Assembly (NCBI RefSeq): GCF_041397485.1 | Contig: NZ_JAWKWO010000002.1 | Span: 620,001 to 684,000 of the forward strand | Direction: 5' to 3' | DNA: 64,000 bases | DNA from: Zhengella sp020637775 | GTDB lineage: Bacteria; Pseudomonadota; Alphaproteobacteria; Rhizobiales; Rhizobiaceae | In this document: one piece after another, positions 18,473 to 26,620 of the stretch | How the letters are laid out: each line of letters opens with the position of its first letter | How positions within the stretch are numbered: the stretch's first letter is position 1 | Translations under genes and position numbers: made by a program | Notes under the pieces: model-generated | What the model was told of the DNA's origin: nothing | Seen by the model: only the letters and a program-made list of their open reading frames with translations | Databases searched by the model: none

Positions 18473-19330
18473 TCAGCCGGAAACGGTTGCTTCGGCTTCC
18501 ATGGCCAACCCGCCTTCATGGTTGGTCGCCCAGAGCCGGATGCGCCCCTCCGCGTCCGGCGGTTCGCCGTTCAGCACCATGCGGTTCCCGTCGAACAGCG
18601 GCGAGCGGGCACGGAAGGAAAAGGCTGAAATGCGGGCGCCGGGTAATTCACGGCCGACGAGATCGATCAGCAGCGTGGCTGTCAGCGGTCCATGCACCAC
18701 CAGCCCCGGATAGCCTTCCTCGCGGGTGACATAGTCCCTGTCGTAATGGATGCGGTGGCCGTTGAAGGTCAGCGCCGAATAGCGGAAAAGCAGAACCGCG
18801 TCGGGCACGAGGCTGCGCGACCACGTGCCGGGTGGCGGCGCGGATGGCGCCGGTGTGACGGCCGGCCCGGCCATCGAACGATAGACGATGTCGTGCTCGT
18901 CGGTGACGAGTACCGGCCCGCCTGGCTCGCTGAACGCATGGCGGACGGTCACGAAGACGAGATCGCCCGCACTGCCCGTCTTCTCCTTCACATTCGTGAT
19001 CGTCGAAACCCGCTCCACGGTCATCCCGGCCCGGATGTCACCTGGAAAGGTCAGCCTGCTTCCCGCCCACATGCGCCGTGGCAGGTGATGAACCGGAGGC
19101 AGGAAGCCGCCCCGTTCCGGGTGACCGTCCGCTCCGAGGCCGCTTTGGCGCGTGTCGGGCAGGAAATGCAGCCAGTGTGCAAGCGGCACAGCGATATCGC
19201 CATCCTGCACGCGGGCGCGATCATGGTCCAGCGTGGCCGCCAGACGGGTCAGCACGTCCGCCGACATGATGTCCGTGCGCGTCTCGCTGCGCCCGATCCA
19301 GCTTGAAAGCGCTTCGCCCATGCCGCTCAT
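18473..19330 (-). CDS. MaoC/HTD2-like hotdog acyl-CoA hydratase
   Basis: A 285 aa double-hotdog protein of the HTD2 / mesaconyl-C4-CoA (itaconyl-CoA) hydratase group, expected to hydrate an enoyl-CoA. The N-terminal FAS1-dehydratase-like half contains HWLHFLPDTRQSGLGADGHP; the C-terminal half has the conserved RIHYDRDYVTREEGYPGLVV and HGPLTATLL segment with candidate catalytic Asp and His. The exact substrate cannot be read. Start: ATG 19330 or the ATG 9 bases further in; AAGGGAG upstream is better spaced for the second. It is divergent from the cyclase gene and not visibly in an operon. Confidence 0.8.
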   Translation of the reverse strand: MSGMGEALSSWIGRSETRTDIMSADVLTRLAATLDHDRARVQDGDIAVPLAHWLHFLPDTRQSGLGADGHPERGGFLPPVHHLPRRMWAGSRLTFPGDIRAGMTVERVSTITNVKEKTGSAGDLVFVTVRHAFSEPGGPVLVTDEHDIVYRSMAGPAVTPAPSAPPPGTWSRSLVPDAVLLFRYSALTFNGHRIHYDRDYVTREEGYPGLVVHGPLTATLLIDLVGRELPGARISAFSFRARSPLFDGNRMVLNGEPPDAEGRIRLWATNHEGGLAMEAEATVSG

Positions 19331-19614
19331 GCTCCCTTGTTCGTCCGGATTGTCTTTTTCACGGCGGTTGCGCCTTGTCCAGTCGCCGGCACGGCCCGCG
19401 GGAGCCGGTGACGGCGGGAGCGGGCGTTCTCCGGCATGGCATTTCGCTTCCCCTGGCCGCCGATGAAACGCCATGTGCTTGACATTGATAAATGAGCGGG
19501 ATCAATGAAGAAGGGGAAGTGACGAACGGACAGCAGCGCGGTCCGCGGCGGCGCCTTTGCAATGAGCGCCGGCATGAACCCATTGACAAGGATCGACACC
19601 GGCAAGGGCTAACG

Positions 19615-21369
19615 ATGGGCGACCGCCAGTATACCCGGCAGATGGCGACGGTGCTTTCCATAGATGCGGTTGCCTATTCCCGGCTGATGGCGGAAGACGA
19701 TGAAAATGCGCTGGAGGTGTTTCGCGAACGGGCCGCGCTCATAACCGAAACCTGCGAACACCATGGCGGGCGCATGTTCGGCAATGCGGGCGACAGCCTG
19801 ATGGCCGAGTTCGGCAATCCCGTCGACGCGGTTCGTGCCGCCATCGACTTCCAGGGGCGTCTGGAAGACCTCAATGCCGCCGCCGCCGATGCCCGCCGGA
19901 TGGCGTTTCGCGTCGGTATCAACACCGGCGATGTCATCGTCGATGGCGAGCTTCTTTTCGGACACGATGTCAATATCGCCGCGCGCTTGCAGGAGCGGGC
20001 GCCGGAAAATGGCGTCGTGATCTCGCAGACGACCTTCATCCAGGTCGCGGGCAAGACCGGCTTCGAGATGGCGTCCCTTGGCAGCCAGACCCTCAAGAAC
20101 ATACGCGAGGCCGTTCCGGCCTACGCGGTGGCAAGGCCGGGTGGCAATCTGTCCGGCAGCATTGTCGCCGCCGTCACCCGGCCATCCCCCGGTTCCGACG
20201 GACCGCCGGCAGCGACCGTCCTGCCGTTCCGCAACATGACCGACGATGACGATCTCGACTATCTGGGCGATGCGCTTGCCGAGGACCTCATCTTCGGTCT
20301 GTCCAACCTGCGCTGGCTTCCCGTGATCTCACACGCGTCCAGCCAGCAGTTCGATGCCGACGATGTCAGCCCGCATGACGCGGCCCTGTCGCTCGGGGCC
20401 CGCTACGTCGTCTCCGGCAAGCTGACGCGGGCCGCCGGCACCCTCCGTCTGATGGTTCAGCTCGAGGATGCGCAGACGCGGCGTCTTCTTCTTTCGCGCC
20501 GCTTCGAGCGATCCGCCGACCTTGTGCGCGAATTGCAGGATGCGGCAGGTACCGAACTGGTCTCCATCCTGTCGGGAGAACTGGACCGGGCAGAGCAGCG
20601 GCGCACCTTCCAGCTCCCCTGGGAAGACCTGGCAACCTGGCAACTGGTCGCCCGCGGGCGGTTTCACATGGGCCGCCGCACCAGCGCCGACACCAGGCGC
20701 GCGCATGACTATTTCCTGCGCGCCCATGAGCTGGAGCCGGCGTCTTCCAACGTGCTCAGCGAACTGGCTTGGTGGCACTTCTGGCAAGGCTTCGTGAGCC
20801 TGAAGCAGGAGCATTTCGACAAGGTGATCGACCTTTGCCAGCAGGCCCTTTTCATGGACAGCCAGGACGCGCGTCCGCATGCCTTTCTCGGCGCCACGGA
20901 CATCATGCTGCGCCGCCCGGAAAAGGCCCGCAACCACCTTGCCACCGCCATGCACATCAATCCCAGTTTCGCCTTCGCGGCCTCCGGCTATGGCAGCACG
21001 CTCTCGCTTCTGGGCGAACACCGCGCCGGGCTGGAATGGCTGTACAAGGCGGAGCGGCTCAGCCCTTTCGACATCTACCAGTTCCACAACCTCGGCGAAG
21101 TCGCGGCGGCGCATTTCGCATTGGGGGAATATGGCGATGTTGTCGAACAGGCACAGCGCTCGCTCAGCCTGTCGCCGGGTTACTGGTATGCGCGCATGCT
21201 GCTGGTCGGTGCGCTGGGGCGTCTGGACCGCCTCGACGAGGCCCGCGAACACCGCGCCATCCTTTTTGACCGCTATCCGGGGTTCACCCCGGCAAAGGCC
21301 GAATGGCTGCCTTTCGCCGATCGCGCCGTCAACACGGCCATGGCCGACGCCTGGGCGCTTTCTGCCTGA
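19615..21369 (+). CDS. Class III nucleotide cyclase with TolB-like and TPR regions
   Basis: A 584 aa soluble signalling protein. Residues about 10-170 form a class III cyclase domain: VLSIDAVAYSRLM carries the first metal Asp, GNAGDSLMAEF the second, and FRVGINTGDVIVDGELLFGHDVN the following core. Residues about 200-320 resemble the TolB-like/FlgO fold often found after such cyclases (TVLPFRNMTDDDDLDYLGDA). The remainder holds tetratricopeptide-like helices. The start was chosen for AAGGG 6 bp upstream; a longer frame from 19492 has no support. The product is probably cAMP. The P450-DyP and Crp genes follow, a possible cAMP circuit (inference). Confidence 0.87.
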   Translation: MGDRQYTRQMATVLSIDAVAYSRLMAEDDENALEVFRERAALITETCEHHGGRMFGNAGDSLMAEFGNPVDAVRAAIDFQGRLEDLNAAAADARRMAFRVGINTGDVIVDGELLFGHDVNIAARLQERAPENGVVISQTTFIQVAGKTGFEMASLGSQTLKNIREAVPAYAVARPGGNLSGSIVAAVTRPSPGSDGPPAATVLPFRNMTDDDDLDYLGDALAEDLIFGLSNLRWLPVISHASSQQFDADDVSPHDAALSLGARYVVSGKLTRAAGTLRLMVQLEDAQTRRLLLSRRFERSADLVRELQDAAGTELVSILSGELDRAEQRRTFQLPWEDLATWQLVARGRFHMGRRTSADTRRAHDYFLRAHELEPASSNVLSELAWWHFWQGFVSLKQEHFDKVIDLCQQALFMDSQDARPHAFLGATDIMLRRPEKARNHLATAMHINPSFAFAASGYGSTLSLLGEHRAGLEWLYKAERLSPFDIYQFHNLGEVAAAHFALGEYGDVVEQAQRSLSLSPGYWYARMLLVGALGRLDRLDEAREHRAILFDRYPGFTPAKAEWLPFADRAVNTAMADAWALSA

Positions 21370-21459
21370 GGGCGCTTTTTGCGTCCGTGTGCGTTTGTTC
21401 ACAGACAGCGGCGGGCCCGGCGCACTAGCCCTTGAGGCGGGTGCTTGGGAGTGACACCC

Positions 21460-24400
21460 ATGACGGGAGTTGCGGCCATGAAATATTTCGAAGCGATCCG
21501 CCAGGCACAGCGCTGCCAGAAACCTGCCGCCGAACTGCCGGCCTTCGACCCTGCGCGGCTGGAAACCCGCGGCCTTTCAGGCAGGCTGGCCTCCCGCTTT
21601 CTCGAAAATCCGCGCTGGCTGCTGCGTTTGATGCGCCGTTTTCGTCCCGTTGCGCGGATCGGTCGGCTCACCGTGGTCACGCGCCATGACGACGTGATCG
21701 ATGTTCTTGAGCGCCAGGACGCCTTTCAGACGCCATTCGGCCCGGAAATGACGGAAATGGCGCTCGGCTGCAATTTCATCCTCGGCATGCAGGATGGACC
21801 GCAATACCGGCAGATGAAGGCGGCCTGCCTGACGGCATTTCCGCCCGCGGAGGTCGAGCAGGTGGTCCGGCCGCTTTGCGCGCGCCTGGCCGCCGGGGTG
21901 ATGCAGCGCGCAGAGCCGGGCTTCAATCCGGTCCACGACCTGCTCAAGATCGTGCCCGTGCGCATCTGCCGGGACTATTTCGGCCTCGTCATCGAAGACG
22001 AGGAGCGGTTTGCCGACTGGTCCATCGCCCTGTCGTCGCTCTTCTTCGCCGATTGGTTCGCCAGCCCCGTGATCCGCGAACTGGCGGTGGTGGCTGCTGA
22101 CGGCATGAACCGGACCATCGCCGCCTCGGTGGAGGCAATCCGCAACGACCGCGACCGGCGCGACACGCCGCTCGCCCGCCTTGTGGCCATGCATGAGAGC
22201 AATCCCGATCGCCTGTCGCAAGAGGCCATCCATGCCATCATGATGGGCATGGTGTCGGGCTTCGTGCCGACGGATCTGCTGGCCGGGGGCAATTGCCTGG
22301 ATGTGATCCTGTCGCGGCGCGATGCGCAGGCGGCATTGGAGGAAGCGGTCGCTGCCGGCGACGACGCCCTGATCGATGCGGCGATCCTTGAAGCTATGCG
22401 TTTCAAGCCGATCAATATCGGCCCGCTACGCCATTGCCCGAACGATACCGTGATCGCGCCGGGCACACCGCGCGAAAGACGGATCGCGGCCGGTTCGATC
22501 GTGATGCCGGCGACGTTCTCTGCCATGTTCGATCCCGATGTGGTGGCCGATCCGGAATCCTTCCGGCCGGGCCGGCCGGAGAACGCCTATCTTGTCTTCG
22601 GCCACGGCATTCACTGGTGCATCGGTTCGCGCATCGCACGTGTGCAGATCGCCGAGTGTTTCAAGGCCCTTTTCGCGCGCAACAATCTTCGCCGCGTGCC
22701 AGGCCGCGCGGGCCGGCTGAAACGGCGCGGTGCCTTTCCTGCCGCGTTGCACGTCACCTTCGACCGCCCCGCCGCCGACCGCCTGACCAGCCACACCATG
22801 GCCACCATCGTCGTGCCGCTCGCGCCACATGGCGATGCCGCCGGCCTGCGTGCCATGGCCGGCGGACTCGGCAATCCGGCCCGTGCCGACGTGAAGGCAG
22901 CGCTGGACGCTTCAGGCATCATTCATTTCATGAGCCTGGCCGTTATCGGCAAGGCGGACCATGGCGAAGAGCGGGCGGATGATCCGGTCCATATCGTGCT
23001 GGAACTGTCCGCCGATGGACCGCTGGACCGGGTGCTGGAAAAGCTCGCGGTGGCCGCCGAACCTTTTCTCCGGCCGGTCTTCGCGCAGGCGGGCGCGCTG
23101 GCCGACGATGAGGATTTCCAGGCGTTCCTGAAGCGCCACCATGTTGCAACCGGCCCGTTTCCGGGCACGGCCGCCGGGCTGTCCTTCTCGGGAACGCCGG
23201 GCCATTCGGTTCGCCGGATCCGCGATGAGGCGCGCTTGCAGGAGACGGTGGAGGGACTGGTCCGCGCCGTCTCCGGCAGGCGCTCCGGGAACGCCCTGCA
23301 TGTCCTGCGCGAGGTGCGCGGGAAGCTTGCCGGGCTCGACGGATTCGGCTGGGCCCTTCGACCGGCGGATTCGCTTCTGGAGCAGGAAGCGCCCGGCACC
23401 TGGTCAAGGGCCTTGCTCGGCGCCGCCGAACCGCGCCGCGCCCTGATGGCCTTTCTGCTTCTGGCGGCCATCGGCACCGGGCTGAACTACACCCTCGTGT
23501 TCGACGCGCCCGGCGCGATGGCATCGCCTGCCGCCCTGCTTGTTCTGGTCTCCGCGCTGGTTGCCGCCGCGGTGGTGGCTGTCGTGGGCCTTGTCATCCT
23601 TCTGGCGATGGCGGCGCTTGCGCTGATCATGGCCCTGAACCGCGCCGAGGCGCGCGACACGCCATCCTCGCGCCCGCCGCCTTTCGCCCGCTATGAAGCG
23701 GTGGTGGACCGCGAAAACCGCGCTGGCGCGCAAAACCACCTGACCGGTCTTTCGGTGATGAAGGCGGGCTGGCTGCGCCGGCTGGCCCTGCGCCTCGCCT
23801 TCTTCGTCATCCGCTTCGCCGCTGTCTATGTCTTTCGCCCAGGATTTCTGGGCGGAATCGGAACCATCCACTTCGCCCGCTGGGTCCTGCTCCCCGGTAC
23901 CGGCAAACTGGTCTTCTTTTCCAACTACGGCGGCTCCTGGGAAAGCTATCTGGAAGAATTCATCACCAAGGCCCGCTACGGGTTGACCGGTGTGTGGAGC
24001 AATACGCTCGGCTTTCCGCGCAGCCGCCATCTGTTCCTCGACGGTGCCAGCGACGGCGACCGGTTCAAGCGCTGGGCGCGCGACCAGCAAATCCCGACGC
24101 TGTTCTGGTACGCGGCCTATCCGGCTCTGGATACGCGGCGCATCCGCATCAATTCCGCCATCCGCCAGGGCCTTGCCAGGGCCGATACCGGCCAGGAGGC
24201 GCGTGACTGGCTTGCCCTTTTCGGCTCCATTCCCAAGCCCGATGGCATTCTGGAGACCGGCGAAATCCAGTCGCTGATATTCGGGCCGATGGGCCGCCTT
24301 TCCCATGGCCGCGCGCTGGCTTTCGCGGTTGGTGACGATGCGCCGCGTGCCGGGCGAAAGGCCTTTCTCCAACGCCTGCTGGAGCAAACCCGGTTTGGCG

Positions 24401-25686
24401 ACCGCAAGCCCGAGGGCGAGGCGGTAACCTGTGCGTTCGGCCCGGTCGGGCTGCAGCTATTCGGTCTGGAAGCCGGCACTGGCGAGGAGGCGCTGGCCCC
24501 ATTCCCGCCCGCCTTTCGCCAGACCATGGCGCATCCCTCACGTGCGCGCATCCTCGATGATGCCGGAGAGGGCGCGCCCGGTCATTGGGAATGGGGCCGC
24601 GAGGGTGCCCGTGCCGATGTCCTGCTGCTGCTCTATGCCGAAACCTCCGCCGGCCTGGAGGCCCTTTGCCGCCAGTTCGCCGCCGCCGCCGCTGCCGCGC
24701 ATCTCGCTTGCACATGCGACGTGGCATTGACGATCGAACGGCGTAACGGGCAGGCCGTGGAGCCTTTTGGCTTCGCTGACGGCATTTCGCAACCGCTCGT
24801 GGAGGGAACGCCGAAGGCGCGTGGCAAGGCAGGGTCGCCAGACCTGGTGGCGGCCGGTGAGTTCATCCTGGGTTACCGCGACCAGCGCGGCTTCGTACCG
24901 CCCGCGCTGGCGATCCCGGCGGCGCGGGATCCCGATTGCCTTCTGCCGGTTGCCCGTGAGCGGGCCGGGGAGGGCGGCGCCGGACCGGACCTGCCGCGTG
25001 ATTTCGGCCGCAATGGCAGCTATCTCGTCGTCCGCCATCTCGCACAGGATGTGGACGGGTTTCAGGACTATTGCAGACAGGCGGCCGAGGCGGTTCGCGC
25101 CGCATCAGCCGGGCCCGGTGTCACGCCGCAATGGATTGGCGCGAAGATGATGGGACGCTGGCACAATGGCTCGTCACTCGTGCGCCACCCGCACGCGCCG
25201 GCCGATGGCGGCCGGCAGCCTGACAATGACTTCCGCTTCGCCAGCGAGGATCCGCAAGGCCTCCATTGTCCGCTTGGCAGTCATGTCCGGCGGTCCAACC
25301 CGCGCGATTCGCTCGGCCCCGACCGCGCGGCCATGACCGCCGCCGGCCAGCGCCATCGCCTCCTGCGGGTCGGGCGCAACTGGCGCCGTCTGAGGCCCGA
25401 TGGCGGCACGGAGCAGGGACTGTTCTTCATGTGCCTGAACGCCGATATCGAGCGCCAGTTCGAATTCGTGCAGCAGACCTGGATTTCCGCCCCGCTCTTC
25501 CATGGCCTGATCGGCGAGAAGGACCCGGTGATCGGCCGGCAGGACGCAAACGCGCGGTTCACGATACCTGACGGCGGCGGTGGCATTGTCCTGCCTCCGC
25601 TTCCCACCTTCGTCACGGTTCTCGGCGGCGGCTACTTCTTCATGCCGTCGCGCAGCGCGCTGGCCTGGATGGTCTCGCGGTTGTGA
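21460..25686 (+). CDS. Cytochrome P450 / membrane linker / DyP-type peroxidase fusion
   Basis: A single uninterrupted 1408 aa frame with two haem domains. Residues 1 to about 445 are a cytochrome P450: K-helix ExxR (EAMR, about 311-314) and Cys-ligand loop FGHGIHWCIG (Cys 387). The I-helix region reads VSGFVPTDLLAGGN and lacks the usual acid-Thr AGxDT, which hints at peroxide chemistry. Next come a soluble domain of unknown function, two or three hydrophobic segments (about 660-725 and 776-795), another unrecognised domain, and from about 980 a DyP-type peroxidase with GFADG (1104-1108) and the haem His in PLGSHVRRSNPRD (His 1275). ATG 21478 is an equally good start; both have GGGAG 8 bp upstream. 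The last 55 bases overlap the convergent Crp gene. Confidence 0.85.
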   Translation: MTGVAAMKYFEAIRQAQRCQKPAAELPAFDPARLETRGLSGRLASRFLENPRWLLRLMRRFRPVARIGRLTVVTRHDDVIDVLERQDAFQTPFGPEMTEMALGCNFILGMQDGPQYRQMKAACLTAFPPAEVEQVVRPLCARLAAGVMQRAEPGFNPVHDLLKIVPVRICRDYFGLVIEDEERFADWSIALSSLFFADWFASPVIRELAVVAADGMNRTIAASVEAIRNDRDRRDTPLARLVAMHESNPDRLSQEAIHAIMMGMVSGFVPTDLLAGGNCLDVILSRRDAQAALEEAVAAGDDALIDAAILEAMRFKPINIGPLRHCPNDTVIAPGTPRERRIAAGSIVMPATFSAMFDPDVVADPESFRPGRPENAYLVFGHGIHWCIGSRIARVQIAECFKALFARNNLRRVPGRAGRLKRRGAFPAALHVTFDRPAADRLTSHTMATIVVPLAPHGDAAGLRAMAGGLGNPARADVKAALDASGIIHFMSLAVIGKADHGEERADDPVHIVLELSADGPLDRVLEKLAVAAEPFLRPVFAQAGALADDEDFQAFLKRHHVATGPFPGTAAGLSFSGTPGHSVRRIRDEARLQETVEGLVRAVSGRRSGNALHVLREVRGKLAGLDGFGWALRPADSLLEQEAPGTWSRALLGAAEPRRALMAFLLLAAIGTGLNYTLVFDAPGAMASPAALLVLVSALVAAAVVAVVGLVILLAMAALALIMALNRAEARDTPSSRPPPFARYEAVVDRENRAGAQNHLTGLSVMKAGWLRRLALRLAFFVIRFAAVYVFRPGFLGGIGTIHFARWVLLPGTGKLVFFSNYGGSWESYLEEFITKARYGLTGVWSNTLGFPRSRHLFLDGASDGDRFKRWARDQQIPTLFWYAAYPALDTRRIRINSAIRQGLARADTGQEARDWLALFGSIPKPDGILETGEIQSLIFGPMGRLSHGRALAFAVGDDAPRAGRKAFLQRLLEQTRFGDRKPEGEAVTCAFGPVGLQLFGLEAGTGEEALAPFPPAFRQTMAHPSRARILDDAGEGAPGHWEWGREGARADVLLLLYAETSAGLEALCRQFAAAAAAAHLACTCDVALTIERRNGQAVEPFGFADGISQPLVEGTPKARGKAGSPDLVAAGEFILGYRDQRGFVPPALAIPAARDPDCLLPVARERAGEGGAGPDLPRDFGRNGSYLVVRHLAQDVDGFQDYCRQAAEAVRAASAGPGVTPQWIGAKMMGRWHNGSSLVRHPHAPADGGRQPDNDFRFASEDPQGLHCPLGSHVRRSNPRDSLGPDRAAMTAAGQRHRLLRVGRNWRRLRPDGGTEQGLFFMCLNADIERQFEFVQQTWISAPLFHGLIGEKDPVIGRQDANARFTIPDGGGGIVLPPLPTFVTVLGGGYFFMPSRSALAWMVSRL

Positions 25687-26330
25687 ACCTGCTTCACGGC
25701 AAGCCGGGAAAGCAGGTCGGGCGCAGCGACGCGCACCGCACCGCGGCGCAGGTGAACCAGCCCGTCTCGCGTCCAGTCCTTCAGCGTCTTGTTGATCGTC
25801 TCCCGCGTCGCGCCGAGAAGCTCGGCAAGATCGGATTGCGACAAGCGGATCCAGCCTTCATGGTCTGCAAGGTTCTGCCCGAGCATGATCAGCCGCTTGG
25901 CCAGGCGGGCTTCGATGTTGAGCAGCGCCAGGTCCCCCACATCCGCGCTCATCCGGCGCAGACGGTCGCAAAGAAGGCGGATCATGAACATGGCGACCGG
26001 CGGGTGCTGCTCCATCCGGGAAAAAAGCGTCGCCCGCGATATGGAGAGAACCTCGCACGCGCTCAGGCAGGCCGCAGCCGCCGTGCGCCTGCCGCCATCA
26101 AGCGTCGCGATCTCGCCGATCAGCCCCGATGTCTGGAGATTGACCACCAGCTTGCGGCCTGAAACCGAGAAAATGCTGATCTCGATGGTGCCCGATACAA
26201 GGCAGTAGAGCCGGTTGGCCTGGTCGTCCTGCTGGAAGATGACCTGCCCGGCCGGCAACCGGTCGCGCTGCGCGCCCTTGAAAAGCGTGGCAAAAAGCGC
26301 CGGTTCCAGCCGGTTTTCGCCATTCTCCAT
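25632..26330 (-). CDS. Crp/Fnr family transcriptional regulator
   Basis: A 232 aa regulator with an N-terminal cyclic-nucleotide-binding fold (LPAGQVIFQQDDQANRLYC, then GLIGEIATLDGGRRTAAAAC, where GE and RTA match the phosphate cassette of cAMP-binding members) and a C-terminal winged helix (LSQSDLAELLGATRETINKT, recognition helix around TRETINKTL). No Fnr-type Cys cluster is seen at the N-terminus, arguing against an iron-sulfur oxygen sensor. Start is ATG 26330 or an upstream GTG at 26369. The gene is divergent from P1 and overlaps the P450-DyP gene tail to tail, so it may control either. Confidence 0.88.
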   Translation of the reverse strand: MENGENRLEPALFATLFKGAQRDRLPAGQVIFQQDDQANRLYCLVSGTIEISIFSVSGRKLVVNLQTSGLIGEIATLDGGRRTAAAACLSACEVLSISRATLFSRMEQHPPVAMFMIRLLCDRLRRMSADVGDLALLNIEARLAKRLIMLGQNLADHEGWIRLSQSDLAELLGATRETINKTLKDWTRDGLVHLRRGAVRVAAPDLLSRLAVKQVHNRETIQASALRDGMKK

Positions 26331-26620
26331 GGCCCCTGCCAATCCCCTCTTGCCATCCGGTTCCCGCACGCCCGGACACTCCGATCCAGATGCATATTAG
26401 ACAGGATCGGCTCTACAGGGCAATCTTCCGGTACCTTGGGGAAATTGCCGGGAAAGCGCGAGACATTTAAGGTTGTAATATATGCAAAATACACGCAAAA
26501 CCATACAGGAGCTCAGGAATTGAAAACCACGAACCGCTGGAGGGGATTCGCAAACGGCGATCCTGTGCTATGAGTGATTCGTGTGCAATTTTGATTCGCT
26601 GTGAAACAGGGGGCGTTTCC
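26331..26620. promoter_or_regulatory. Divergent intergenic region between the Crp gene and P1
   Basis: 290 bp with a noticeably AT-rich core (26455-26525, containing GGTTGTAATATATGC and CAAAATACACGC). It must hold the promoters of both the regulator and the P1-P2-P3 surface locus. No canonical CRP box (TGTGA-N6-TCACA) or clear -35/-10 pair was found by eye. A second possible P1 start (ATG 26570) lies at its right end. Confidence 0.45.

Noticed and set aside
19479..19507. TTGACA at 19479 as a promoter for the cyclase gene
   Set aside because: The -35 box is perfect, but the hexamer 17 bp downstream (TCAATG) matches the -10 consensus at only two positions.
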